Source of the DNA: Nocardioides astragali
GTDB taxonomy: Bacteria; Actinomycetota; Actinomycetes; Propionibacteriales; Nocardioidaceae
DNA: 64,000 bases
Direction: 5' to 3'
Assembly (NCBI RefSeq): GCF_024436375.1
Contig: NZ_JAFMZM010000002.1
Coordinates: forward strand, 682,001 to 746,000
The first letter of the stretch is position 1, and every line of letters begins with the position of its first letter. Position numbers and translations under genes: made by a program. The notes under the pieces were generated by a model. The model saw nothing but the letters and a program-made list of their open reading frames with translations, searched no databases and had not been told where the DNA came from. Of this stretch, positions 9,348 through 17,964 are shown one piece after another.

Positions 9348-10709
9348 TCAGATGACGGCGGGCACGTCGTTGCCGGCCTCGCGGATGCCGCGTTCGGTGT
9401 CGACCCGCGTCAGCAGGAGCCCGCCCACCACGAAGAAGGCGATGAGCGCGAAGATCGCTGGCCGGTAGGAGTCGGTGAGCGCCAGGACGATGCCGAACGT
9501 GGCGGTTCCGAACCACGACGTGCCGCGGTCCATGGCGTGGTAGAAGCTGAAGTACTCCGCTTCCTTGCCACGGGGGATCAGCAAGGAGAAGTAGGACCGG
9601 GCGAGCGCCTGGGTGCCGCCGAGCACGATGCCGATCGCGGCTCCGAGGATGAGGAACAACGGCACGTTGCCCGCGGGCAGGAAGAGGGCGATCGTCACGA
9701 TCGTGCTCCAGATGCCCAGCCCGACCAGGATGGTGCGCTTGGCTCCCCACCGTCCGGCGAGGCGCCCGAAGACCAAGGCACCTCCGAAGGCCACGAACTG
9801 GACCATCAGGATCGTCGCGATCAGGATGGTTTGCGAGTGGCCCAGCTCCTCCGACCCGAAAACGGTCGCCGACGCGATGACTGTCTGGATGCCGTCGTTG
9901 AAGAAGAGGTAGGCGAGCAGGAAGGTCAGTGCCATGGGGTAGCTGCGCATGTCGCGCAGCGTGGCGGCCAGCTGCCCGAAGCTGCGCTTCAGGGCGTTGC
10001 CCTCGACGTGCTCCACGTCGACCGGGGGGTGATCCTTCAGCCTGAGGAACGGGATGAACGTGAAGCCTGCCCACCACGCCGCGGCGGAGAGCATGCAGAG
10101 TCGCGCTGCCAGGCCCTCGCTCAGGGCCAGCGCGTCGTGTCCGAGGAAGACCACGAGGTTGAGGACCAGCAGCAACCCGCCACCGAGGTAGCCGAACGCC
10201 CAGCCGCGGGAGGAGACCCTGTCGCGTTCGTTCTCGTCGGAGATGAGCGGCAGGATGGAGTCGTTGACCACGCCGGCCGCGGCGAAGAGCAGGTTGCCGA
10301 ACACGATCCCGATCGCGGCGAGCTGCCAGTTGTCATCCGTGGCGAAGAAGATGAGGGCGGCGAAGAACGAGCCCGTCCAGGCCAGCATCGCCAGCAGGCG
10401 CTTCTTGTTGGCCACCCGGTCGGCGTACGCCCCCAAGGGCGGCAGGATCACTGCGGACAGGATCGTCGACACGGTGATGAGCCAGAAGAACAGCGAGTCC
10501 GGCGGGAGGGAGAGCGGGCCGAGCTCGAACCGCCCCTCCTCGCCGCCGACCGCGTTCTCGGCGAGATTGATGAAGTAGGGACCGAAGAAGACCGTGCCGA
10601 TGGTGGTGGTGTAGGCACTGTTGGCCCAGTCGTACCAGTACCAAGCCTTCTGTTCCTCGGCCTGCGCGAGCGGCTTGAGGTTGGCGATCCCGCCGTCGAT
10701 CTCGCTCAT
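9348..10709 (-). CDS. MFS transporter, UMF1/Atg22-like
   Basis: 453-aa polytopic protein with about 12 hydrophobic helices. The N-terminal motif WYWYDWANSAYTTTI is typical of the UMF1 (Atg22-like) branch of the major facilitator superfamily. Helix loops carry GAYADRVANKKR and FGRLAGRWGAKR, the repeated MFS loop motif. Its ATG overlaps the stop of the upstream phosphodiesterase by one base, so the two are coupled. Substrate is unknown; an export role for products of lipid turnover is possible but unproven. Confidence 0.85.
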   Translation of the reverse strand: MSEIDGGIANLKPLAQAEEQKAWYWYDWANSAYTTTIGTVFFGPYFINLAENAVGGEEGRFELGPLSLPPDSLFFWLITVSTILSAVILPPLGAYADRVANKKRLLAMLAWTGSFFAALIFFATDDNWQLAAIGIVFGNLLFAAAGVVNDSILPLISDENERDRVSSRGWAFGYLGGGLLLVLNLVVFLGHDALALSEGLAARLCMLSAAAWWAGFTFIPFLRLKDHPPVDVEHVEGNALKRSFGQLAATLRDMRSYPMALTFLLAYLFFNDGIQTVIASATVFGSEELGHSQTILIATILMVQFVAFGGALVFGRLAGRWGAKRTILVGLGIWSTIVTIALFLPAGNVPLFLILGAAIGIVLGGTQALARSYFSLLIPRGKEAEYFSFYHAMDRGTSWFGTATFGIVLALTDSYRPAIFALIAFFVVGGLLLTRVDTERGIREAGNDVPAVI

Positions 10710-11536
10710 CAGTCACCTTCCGGAGCCGGCTCGAGGCCGTGCCACTGTCCGCGGGCGCGGAGCACGTCCCTGAGTATGTCCGTGCGATCGGTCATGATGC
10801 CGTCGACACCACGGTCGAGGAGGGTGTTCATCTCGACCGGGTCGTCGATGGTCCAGACGTGCACCTGGACGCCGGCGGCGTGGGCGCGACGTACGAGCCC
10901 GCGCGAGGCCACGGTGAGCGGGCCCCGCTTGTGCGGGACCTGCAGCGCCACGGGACGGCCGCGGGTCAGCCACCGCGCCAGGCGTCCGCTGGGGATGAGG
11001 ACGAAGGCCACGACCTCCAGAGGGTGGGCCGACGTCGCGACGCGTCCGCGCGTACGCCGCCGGAACGCTCCCATCCGCCGGACGGAGAAGGACCCGACCA
11101 GCACGCGGTCCCACGCCTCGCGCTCGTCGACGAACGCGGCCAGCGCCTCCACGGCGCCCTCCGACTTGAGGTCGATGTTGAACCTCGCATCGGGGAAGGC
11201 GTCGAAGAGTCCCGCCAGGGTCGGTACGGGCTCCGAGCCGCCGATCACCGCCCGCTGCACCTCGCCGTACGTGCTCTCGGCGATGCTTCCGGTGCGGTCG
11301 GTGACCCGGTCGAGCACCGTGTCGTGGAAGGCCAGGAGGACGCCGTCGCTGGTGACGTGGACGTCGGTCTCGAGGTAGGTGTAGCCGAGGTCGACGGCAT
11401 GGGTGAACGCCGCCAGCGTGTTCTCCAGGCCCTCGATGTCGGGGTGGTAGGCGCCGCCGCGGTGGGCGAAGGCCAGCGGTCGCGGCGAGTCGAGGTACTT
11501 CGACGCAGGAGGTCGTGGCGCGTGCGGTGACTTCAC
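10709..11536 (-). CDS. Glycerophosphodiester phosphodiesterase
   Basis: TIM-barrel GDPD enzyme that hydrolyses deacylated phospholipids to glycerol 3-phosphate and an alcohol. Catalytic-site motifs are visible: FAHRGGAYHPDIEGLENT (general acid/base His and metal Glu), ETDVHVTSDGVLLAFHD, and a C-terminal VQVHVWTIDDP. There is no signal peptide, so it is probably cytoplasmic. 275 aa is typical. It is the first gene of a two-gene operon with the permease. Confidence 0.9.
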   Translation of the reverse strand: MKSPHAPRPPASKYLDSPRPLAFAHRGGAYHPDIEGLENTLAAFTHAVDLGYTYLETDVHVTSDGVLLAFHDTVLDRVTDRTGSIAESTYGEVQRAVIGGSEPVPTLAGLFDAFPDARFNIDLKSEGAVEALAAFVDEREAWDRVLVGSFSVRRMGAFRRRTRGRVATSAHPLEVVAFVLIPSGRLARWLTRGRPVALQVPHKRGPLTVASRGLVRRAHAAGVQVHVWTIDDPVEMNTLLDRGVDGIMTDRTDILRDVLRARGQWHGLEPAPEGD

Positions 11537-11571
11537 GCGAGAAGTATGGCCGCGAGGGGTACCGTCAGGGG

Positions 11572-11832
11572 ATGGAGAGCATGACCTGCCCGCGATGCGG
11601 CGACGACATGGATGAGCGGACCGTCGGCGAGGCCACGGTCAGTCAGTGCCCCGAGGGACACGGCGTGTTCCTCGCCCGCGCGGACCTGGGCCTGCTGATC
11701 GAGGCGGAGAACGACTGGCACCGCAACGCCGGCCAGCACACCGCACCGATGCCGCGGATCACCGCCGACATGACCGCGCCGCCGTCGGTCGGCAAGCAGT
11801 CGCGTGCATGGGTGGAGACGCTCTTCAGTTAA
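11572..11832 (+). CDS. Small zinc-finger protein, TFIIB-type domain
   Basis: 86-aa protein with CPRCGDDMDERTVGEATVSQCPEGHGVFL, a zf-TFIIB type zinc ribbon (Cys-x2-Cys and Cys-x3-His) followed by an acidic helix DLGLLIEAENDW. Such proteins are common in actinobacteria and of unknown function. The ATG at 11572 gives the compact domain; an earlier in-frame ATG would run back over the GDPD promoter. It converges on the XRE-MurA gene, and the gap is filled by an inverted-repeat element. Confidence 0.8.
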   Translation: MESMTCPRCGDDMDERTVGEATVSQCPEGHGVFLARADLGLLIEAENDWHRNAGQHTAPMPRITADMTAPPSVGKQSRAWVETLFS

Positions 11833-11833
11833 C

Positions 11834-12003
11834 TTGGCTCGCTCCGCTCGCCGTGTCCGGGAGATCAGCCATCGCCGTCCGCGTCGCGACGACGCCTGCA
11901 GGAGGAGGGCTGCAGCCGGGGGAGCGCAGCGGAGGAGGGTTCCGCAACGACGACGAAGGCGCCGTCTTGCGGCGACGCGGACACGGCGAGCGGAGCGAGC
12001 CAA
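11834..12003. repeat. 170-bp element with 26-bp perfect terminal inverted repeats
   Basis: Bases 11834-11859 are the exact reverse complement of 11978-12003 (26/26). The repeat contains GCTCGCTCCGCTCGC, also present in the kam operon. The element fills all but seven bases of the gap between two convergent genes. Its 118-bp interior is GC-rich and has no open frame of note. It could act as a bidirectional terminator or be a MITE/REP-type miniature element; I see no transposase and no target duplication. Confidence 0.85.
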
Positions 12004-12009
12004 TCAGAC

Positions 12010-13542
12010 TTAAATGTCTCGAAACGTCTCGATGTTGGCGCCGAGCTCGTTGAGTCGCTCGGCGAGGTCCTCGTAGCCGCGGTGGATGACGTACGTCGAC
12101 CGCAGCACGCTGCGGCCCTTGGACGCCAGCATCGCGAGCAGGATCACGACGGCGGGGCGCAGTGCCGGGGGACACACGATCTCCGCCCCGGAGAAGTGCG
12201 TCGGGCCGTCGACCAGCACCCGGTGGGGGTCGAGCAGCTTCACCTGGGCGCCGAGCTTGTTGAGCTCGGTGAGGTAGATCGCCCGGTTCTCGTAGACCCA
12301 GTCGTGCAGCAGCGTCTGGCCCTCGGCCACGGCGGCGATGACCGCGAAGAACGGCAGGTTGTCGATGTTGAGGCCGGGGAACGGCATCGGGTGGATCTTG
12401 TCCAGCGGCGCACGCAGCTGCGAGGCGTGCGTGGTGAGGTCGACCAGTCGGGTCTCGCCGTTGTTGGCGACGTACTCCTCCGACCGGTCGTAGCGGAAAC
12501 CCATCTCCTCCAGCGTCGCGAGCTCGATCTCGAGGAACTCGATCGGCACCCGGCGGATGGTGATGGAGGACTTCGTGACGATCGCGGCTGCGAGGAGCGA
12601 CATCGCCTCGATCGGGTCCTCGGAGGGGGCGTAGTCGACGTCGACGTCGATGGACGCCTTGCCGGTGACCCTGAGCGTGGTGGTGCCGATGCCTTCCACG
12701 ACCACACCGAGCCGCTGGAGGTAGAAGCACAGGTCCTGGACCATGTAGTTGGACGAGGCGTTGCGGATCACGGTGGTGCCCGGGTGGAGCGCGGCCGCCA
12801 TGAGGGCGTTCTCGGTGACCGTGTCCCCGCGCTCAGTCAGCACGATCGGGCGGGTGGGCTCGATGGCTCGGTTGACGCTGGCGTGGTAGCTGCCCTCGCT
12901 GGCCTTCACGTCGAGCCCGAAGGGACGCAGGGCCGCCATGTGCGGCTCGACGGTGCGCTCTCCGAGGTTGCAGCCGCCGGCGTAGGGGAGGTCGAACTCG
13001 TCGTAGCGGTGCAGCAGCGGCCCGAGGAACATGATCACCGACCGGGTGCGCCGGGCTGCCGTCTCGTTGATGGCGGCGAGGTTGAGCTCGGCGGGCGGGA
13101 TGATCTCCAAGTCGTTGTCGTCGCCCACCCACCTGGTGGCGACACCGAGCGAGTTGAGCACCTCCAGCAGCCGGTTGACCTCCTCGATCCGCGCGACCTT
13201 GCGCAGCGTCGTACGTCCCTTGTTGAGCAGGGACGCGCACAGCAGCGCGACGCCGGCGTTCTTGGACGTCTTCACGTCGATCGAGCCGGAGAGCGTGGTG
13301 GGCCCGTCGACGCGCAGATGCGTCGGTCCGGCGCCGAGGGCCACGATCTCGGAGTCGAGGGCGGCGCCGATGCGAGCGAGCATCTCGAGGGAGAGGTTCT
13401 GGTGACCCTTCTCGATGCGGTTGATCGCGCTCTGGCTCGTGCCGAGCAGCTCCGCCAGCTGGTGCTGGGTGAGGCCGCGGTGCTTGCGCGCGTCGCGGAT
13501 GAGGTTGCCGATACGACCCTTGTAGTCAGCCATGCCGAACAC
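12010..13542 (-). CDS. XRE-regulator / MurA-like fusion (UDP-GlcNAc 1-carboxyvinyltransferase)
   Basis: 510-aa fusion. Residues about 5-70 form an XRE helix-turn-helix (RKHRGLTQHQLAELLGTSQSAINRIEKGHQ). Residues about 75-505 are an EPSP-synthase-type MurA fold that transfers enolpyruvate to UDP-N-acetylglucosamine. The MurA loop cysteine is kept in PYAGGCNLGERTVEPH. This fused form recurs in actinobacteria as a second MurA. Start ATG 13542, or Met4 at 13533. An 18-bp palindrome lies three bases before the start, so autoregulation is likely. It may couple wall-precursor state to transcription. Confidence 0.88.
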   Translation of the reverse strand: MFGMADYKGRIGNLIRDARKHRGLTQHQLAELLGTSQSAINRIEKGHQNLSLEMLARIGAALDSEIVALGAGPTHLRVDGPTTLSGSIDVKTSKNAGVALLCASLLNKGRTTLRKVARIEEVNRLLEVLNSLGVATRWVGDDNDLEIIPPAELNLAAINETAARRTRSVIMFLGPLLHRYDEFDLPYAGGCNLGERTVEPHMAALRPFGLDVKASEGSYHASVNRAIEPTRPIVLTERGDTVTENALMAAALHPGTTVIRNASSNYMVQDLCFYLQRLGVVVEGIGTTTLRVTGKASIDVDVDYAPSEDPIEAMSLLAAAIVTKSSITIRRVPIEFLEIELATLEEMGFRYDRSEEYVANNGETRLVDLTTHASQLRAPLDKIHPMPFPGLNIDNLPFFAVIAAVAEGQTLLHDWVYENRAIYLTELNKLGAQVKLLDPHRVLVDGPTHFSGAEIVCPPALRPAVVILLAMLASKGRSVLRSTYVIHRGYEDLAERLNELGANIETFRDI

Positions 13543-13544
13543 GG

Positions 13545-13562
13545 TATCTCAAATATGAGATA
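13545..13562. promoter_or_regulatory. Palindromic operator before the XRE-MurA gene
   Basis: TATCTCA and TGAGATA (7-bp perfect arms, 4-base spacer) stand at -3 to -20 from the start codon. The AT-rich palindrome is conspicuous in this GC-rich genome and is the size expected for an XRE dimer. Binding by the encoded protein is inference. Confidence 0.7.
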
Positions 13563-13616
13563 ACGCCACACGCACGTCCGGGGCGCCGCTCGGACCGCCG
13601 TGGCAGGATCGCGACC

Positions 13617-14633
13617 ATGCGAGCCACCACCATCCACGCTCCCGGCGACATCCGCTTCGAGGAGGTCCCGGACCCGGTCATCGAGCAGCCTACCGACGCG
13701 ATCGTGAAGGTGGTCGCCGGCTGCATCTGCGGCTCGGACCTCTGGCCCTACCGCGGCGCCAACGACATCGACAGCGGATCCACGATCGGTCACGAGTGCG
13801 TCGGCGTGGTCGAGGAGGTGGGTTCGGCGGTCAAGGACTTCAGGCCGGGCGACTTCGTGATCGTGCCCTTCTGCCACTGCGACAACACCTGCGCGCACTG
13901 CGAGGCCGGTGTCCAGTCGGTCTGCGACAACCTCGGGTTCACCGCCAGCGGCCAGGGGGAGTACTCCCGGGTCACCCAGGCGGACGGGAGCCTGGTCAAG
14001 ACCGACGGCATGCCCGACGCGTCACTGATCCCCTCCCTGCTGACCCTCTCCGACGTGATGGCGACCGGCTGGCACGCCGCCGTCGCGGCCGGGGTGCAGC
14101 CGGGCGGCACGACGGTCGTGATCGGCGACGGGGCGGTCGGCCTCTGCGGTGTCCTGGCCGCGTCGCAGCTCGGTGCGGAGCGCGTCATCGCGATGTCGCG
14201 CCACGAGCCGCGCCAGGAGATCGCGCGGGCCTTCGGTGCCACCGACATCGTCGCCGAGCGAGGCAAGGAGGGCGGCGCCCGCATCGCCGAGCTGACCAAG
14301 GGGATCGGTGCCGACGCGGTGCTCGAGTGCGTCGGCACCGACGAGGCGATGAAGACCGCGTTCGCGGTCGCACGTCCCGGCTCGACGGTCGGCTTCGTCG
14401 GCGTGCCGCACGGCGTCGAGCTGCCGGTGCGTCGGATGTTCCAGAAGAACGTGGGCCTCGCCGGCGGCATGGCGCCGGTGCGCCGCTACCTGCCCGACCT
14501 CCTGGAGCGGGTGCTGTCCGGTGCCATCGATCCCGGTCGAGTCTTCGACCTCACACTGCCCCTGTCCGAGTCCGCCGAGGGCTACCGGGCGATGGACGAG
14601 CGCCGCGCGATCAAGGTCCTCCTCCAGCCGTGA
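13617..14633 (+). CDS. Zinc-dependent alcohol dehydrogenase family protein
   Basis: 338-aa medium-chain dehydrogenase. The catalytic zinc site is seen in CGSDLWPYRG and GHECVGVVEEVG. The structural zinc site has the cysteines of CHCDNTCAHCEAGVQSVC. The NAD(P) loop is VVIGDGAVGLCGVLAA. The closest described groups are threonine-dehydrogenase-like and quinone-type alcohol dehydrogenases; the substrate cannot be told. Start ATG 13617. The end overlaps the PhoD gene start (GTGA), suggesting one operon. Confidence 0.85.
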   Translation: MRATTIHAPGDIRFEEVPDPVIEQPTDAIVKVVAGCICGSDLWPYRGANDIDSGSTIGHECVGVVEEVGSAVKDFRPGDFVIVPFCHCDNTCAHCEAGVQSVCDNLGFTASGQGEYSRVTQADGSLVKTDGMPDASLIPSLLTLSDVMATGWHAAVAAGVQPGGTTVVIGDGAVGLCGVLAASQLGAERVIAMSRHEPRQEIARAFGATDIVAERGKEGGARIAELTKGIGADAVLECVGTDEAMKTAFAVARPGSTVGFVGVPHGVELPVRRMFQKNVGLAGGMAPVRRYLPDLLERVLSGAIDPGRVFDLTLPLSESAEGYRAMDERRAIKVLLQP

Positions 14634-16444
14634 GCGGGTCCGACGGCTCCGACGGCACCCTCGTACTGGGTCCCCTCCTGCGCTACGTCGACGACACCTC
14701 TGCGGCCGTCTGGGTCGAGACCCGCGACGCCTGCACCGTGACCGTGAGCCGGGGAGCGGCGACGGCGAGTGCGCGCACCTTCGCCGTCCACGGCCACCAC
14801 TACGCCCTCGTCGAGCTCGGCGACCTCGAGCCGGGCACCACCGAGGCCTACACCGTGACCGTCGACGGCGAGAGCGTCTGGCCCGAGCCCGGATCCGCGT
14901 TCCCTGCCCCGGTGATCGCCACTCTCGAGCCAGGTCGACCGCTGCACCTCGCCTTCGGCTCCTGCCGGACGTCGGTGTCCCACGACGAGCGCGGCAACCG
15001 GAGCCACGGGGTGGACGCCCTCCGCGCCTGGGCGTTGCGCACCGCGGGCCTGGTCGCCGCCGCCGATCCTGACGACCCCGACCTGTCGCCGCAGCGTCTC
15101 CCCGACCTGCTGCTCTTCCTGGGCGACCAGGTCTACGCGGACGAGACCACCGACGAGATGCGGGCCTTCATCAGGTCACGGCGCGACATCGAGCAGCCGC
15201 CGTGGACCGAGCTGAAGGACTACGAGGAGTACGCCCATCTCTACAGCCTGGCGTGGGCCGACGCCGCCAACCGGTGGCTGCTGTCGACGGTGCCGAGCGC
15301 GATGATCTTCGACGACCACGACATCCGCGACGACTGGAACACCTCCGAGGCCTGGCGGCGCACGATGGAGGCCACCTCGTGGTGGCACGGCCGCATCGTC
15401 GGCGGGCTGGCGTCCTACTGGGTCTACCAGCACCTTGGCAACCTGTCACCCGCCGAGCGCGCGCAGGACGAGCTGTACGCCCTGGTGCGGGCGCACGAGG
15501 GAGTCGACGAGCTCGACCTGAGCGAGGTGATCGATGCCTTCGCCGACCGGGTCGACCAGCAGCCGAAGACCTATCGCTGGAGCTACCGGCGCGACTTCGA
15601 CACGCAGGCCCGCCTGGTGGTGGTCGACTCCCGGGCGGCCCGTGAGCTCGACCCCGACTCGCGGGCCCTGCTCGACCCCGTCGAGGCGGCGTGGCTCGAC
15701 GAGCAGCTCCGCGGCGACGTCGACCACCTGCTCGTGGGGACGTCCTTGCCGTTCCTGCTGGCCCGTGGGTTGCACCACCTCGAGGCGTTCAGCGAGGCAC
15801 TGGCCCACGGTGCGTGGGGACGCGGGGGCAGCCGGGTCGGGGAGAAGGTGCGTCAGCTCGTCGACCTCGAGCACTGGGGCGCCTTCCAGGCCAGCTTCCA
15901 GCAGGTCGCCCGCCAGGTGATCGCGGTCGCGGCGGGGGAGCGGGGGCGCGCACCCTCGACGGTGACCTTCCTGTCCGGCGACGTGCACCACAGCTACGTC
16001 AGCGAGGCGAGGCCCACCGACGTCAGCCGGCCGGTGCGGTCGACGATCCTGCAGGCGGTGTGCTCCCCGATCCGCAACCCGCTCTCGCGCAACATGCGGT
16101 TCGCCACGGCGGTGAGCTCGTACGGCGTCGCCGGCCCCGTCGGACGGCTCGCCTCCAGGTCCACACGTGTCGCGGACTCTCCGCTGACCTGGCGCTACGC
16201 CGAGGGGCCGTGGTTCGACAACAACCTGGCGTGCCTGCAGGTGGACGGTCCGAGCCTGCGGATGTGGTGGGTGACCGGTGAGGTAGTCGACGACCACGAG
16301 CGCCCGCGGCTGGCCAAGGTCGCGAGCTATGCGCTCGACGAGCACGGCCGGCCGCCGAGCCCGGGCCGCGTGGTGCACCGGCTACGGCGAGGCGTCGCGC
16401 GACGCTTCCGTGCGAAAGTCAGGGATCGCGTCAGACAGCGCTGA
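14630..16444 (+). CDS. Alkaline phosphatase D family protein
   Basis: 604-aa metallophosphoesterase of the PhoD-like superfamily. Metal-ligand motifs are in order: GSCR near residue 110, LFLGDQVYADE, IFDDHDIRDDWN, and FLSGDVHHSYVSE. There is no signal peptide at the chosen GTG start (14630, overlapping the dehydrogenase stop), so it is probably cytoplasmic, unlike secreted PhoD. It ends in a very basic tail (RRGVARRFRAKVRDRVRQR). Substrate is unknown. Confidence 0.82.
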   Translation: MSGSDGSDGTLVLGPLLRYVDDTSAAVWVETRDACTVTVSRGAATASARTFAVHGHHYALVELGDLEPGTTEAYTVTVDGESVWPEPGSAFPAPVIATLEPGRPLHLAFGSCRTSVSHDERGNRSHGVDALRAWALRTAGLVAAADPDDPDLSPQRLPDLLLFLGDQVYADETTDEMRAFIRSRRDIEQPPWTELKDYEEYAHLYSLAWADAANRWLLSTVPSAMIFDDHDIRDDWNTSEAWRRTMEATSWWHGRIVGGLASYWVYQHLGNLSPAERAQDELYALVRAHEGVDELDLSEVIDAFADRVDQQPKTYRWSYRRDFDTQARLVVVDSRAARELDPDSRALLDPVEAAWLDEQLRGDVDHLLVGTSLPFLLARGLHHLEAFSEALAHGAWGRGGSRVGEKVRQLVDLEHWGAFQASFQQVARQVIAVAAGERGRAPSTVTFLSGDVHHSYVSEARPTDVSRPVRSTILQAVCSPIRNPLSRNMRFATAVSSYGVAGPVGRLASRSTRVADSPLTWRYAEGPWFDNNLACLQVDGPSLRMWWVTGEVVDDHERPRLAKVASYALDEHGRPPSPGRVVHRLRRGVARRFRAKVRDRVRQR

Positions 16445-16577
16445 GCACGCGGTCTCGACCGTGGGCGCAGTCGCAGGTGTCGGAGCACGGCAGGTAGGTG
16501 TGGCGCCCGTGGCCGCAACGCGTGCACGGGATGTCGTGCGACAAGTGCACCGAGCTGGTCTCGACGGTGTCCCACAT
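16431..16577 (-). CDS. 48-aa cysteine/histidine-rich protein
   Basis: Short frame starting MWDTVETSSVHLSHDIP with a compact metal-binding pattern: CTRCGHGRHTYLPCSDTCDC, six Cys and several His within 25 residues. This arrangement recurs in small actinobacterial zinc proteins. Its 3' end overlaps the end of the phosphatase gene by 14 bp, tail to tail. The start at 16577 gives the compact domain. Function is unknown. Confidence 0.55.
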   Translation of the reverse strand: MWDTVETSSVHLSHDIPCTRCGHGRHTYLPCSDTCDCAHGRDRVLSAV

Positions 16578-16773
16578 GGTCCTGATCCCATCTGCTGTGT
16601 CGTCCTGTGATGCTGAGACGTCGAGCGTGGCACCGCATGACGCCGGACATGCCCGAACCCGCCCACAACTGCCCGATCCGGGGCACGAATGACCCGTTCG
16701 GGCCATGGGTCGGTGGCCCGTTCACGGGGCTGGGCCGCCGCCTTCTCAGCAACGACGCACCTAGGATCACCGC

Positions 16774-17895
16774 ATGGGTGCGGGGAAGGCTCACGAGCTG
16801 TCGCGGCAGCAGGCCCGTCGGATCGCCGTACGCGCGCAGCTGCTGGACGCCGACCGTCCGACCGACGCTCTCGACGTGATCCGCCACCTGGGGTTCCTGC
16901 AGGTCGACCTGACCGACGTCGTCGCGCGGCACGCCGACCTCGCACTCTGGACCCGGCTGGGGTCGTCGTACGCACCCGCCGACCTGGAGGAGCTGGTCGG
17001 TGACGGCGCGGTGGTGGAGCTCAAGGCGATGCTCCGTCCCAGCGAGGACGTCGCGCTCTTCCGGGCCGACATGGGGGCCTGGCCGGGCGAGCCGCCACTG
17101 AGGGAGTGGCAGGAGGACGTCCGTGACTGGGTGGCCGCCAACGACGGCTGCCGCCGCGAGATCCTGGCGATGCTCAGGTCGGAGGGCCCGACGGCGGCGC
17201 GCGACCTCCCGGACAGCTGCGAGGTGCCGTGGCGCTCGACGGGCTGGACCAACAACAAGAACGTGATGAAGCTGCTGGAGTGCATGGAGTCGCGCGGCGA
17301 GGTCGCCGTCGCCTCCCGCGCCGGCCGCGAGCGCCAGTGGGACCTCGCCGAGCGGGTCCACCCCGGCGATCCGGCGGTGCCCGCGGAGGAGGCGCACCGC
17401 ACGCTCGCCGAGCGGCGTCTGCGAGCCCTCGGTGTCGCGCGTCCGCGTGCGCTCGAGGCGTGGCACGAGCCGTACGACGTCCGCGACGTCGGCGAGCCCG
17501 CCCGCGTCGAGGGCGTGCGCGGGCTGTGGCGGGTCGACCCCGCGCTCCTCGACCTCGTGGGGGACGACGGGTTCGAGGGCCGCACGGCGATCCTCTCGCC
17601 GCTCGACCGGCTGGTGTTCGACCGCAAGCGGATGGACGAGCTCTTCGACTTCGACTACCAGCTCGAGATGTACGAGCCGGCCGCGCAGCGCCAGTGGGGC
17701 TACTGGGCGATGCCGGTCCTCGACGGCGACGAGCTCGTCGGCAAGGTCGACGCCACCGGCGACCGGGAGGCGGGGGTGCTGATCGTCGACGCCGTCCACG
17801 AGGACGGCGACTGGTCCGCCCGGCGGCGGAGCCGGGTGGAGGCGGCGATCGAGGCGCTGGCCGGTTGGCTCGGGCTCCAGGTCGCTCACGGCTGA
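16774..17895 (+). CDS. Winged-helix DNA glycosylase, YcaQ/AlkX family
   Basis: 373-aa member of the HTH_42 family, whose characterised members excise alkylated bases and unhook interstrand crosslinks. The catalytic Q-x-D motif is seen as QVD in LGFLQVDLTDVVARHADLALWTRL, the arrangement of the YcaQ branch (AlkZ has Q-x-Q). The distal part has ILSPLDRLVFDRKRMDELFDFDYQLEMY, typical of the C-terminal beta domain. Start ATG 16774. It stands alone. Confidence 0.85.
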   Translation: MGAGKAHELSRQQARRIAVRAQLLDADRPTDALDVIRHLGFLQVDLTDVVARHADLALWTRLGSSYAPADLEELVGDGAVVELKAMLRPSEDVALFRADMGAWPGEPPLREWQEDVRDWVAANDGCRREILAMLRSEGPTAARDLPDSCEVPWRSTGWTNNKNVMKLLECMESRGEVAVASRAGRERQWDLAERVHPGDPAVPAEEAHRTLAERRLRALGVARPRALEAWHEPYDVRDVGEPARVEGVRGLWRVDPALLDLVGDDGFEGRTAILSPLDRLVFDRKRMDELFDFDYQLEMYEPAAQRQWGYWAMPVLDGDELVGKVDATGDREAGVLIVDAVHEDGDWSARRRSRVEAAIEALAGWLGLQVAHG

Positions 17896-17964
17896 CCTCG
17901 CCGGTATCACCACGCCGGCGCCGGCCTCCTCAAGGGGTAACACACTCACTCTCGGAGGTCACTC

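Noticed and set aside
9087..11378. 763-codon rightward frame
   Set aside because: Antisense of the permease and phosphodiesterase genes; acidic/Arg low-complexity, a typical high-GC shadow.
11834..12003. Insertion sequence
   Set aside because: Perfect inverted ends but only 170 bp, no transposase and no target-site duplication, so kept as a repeat element.
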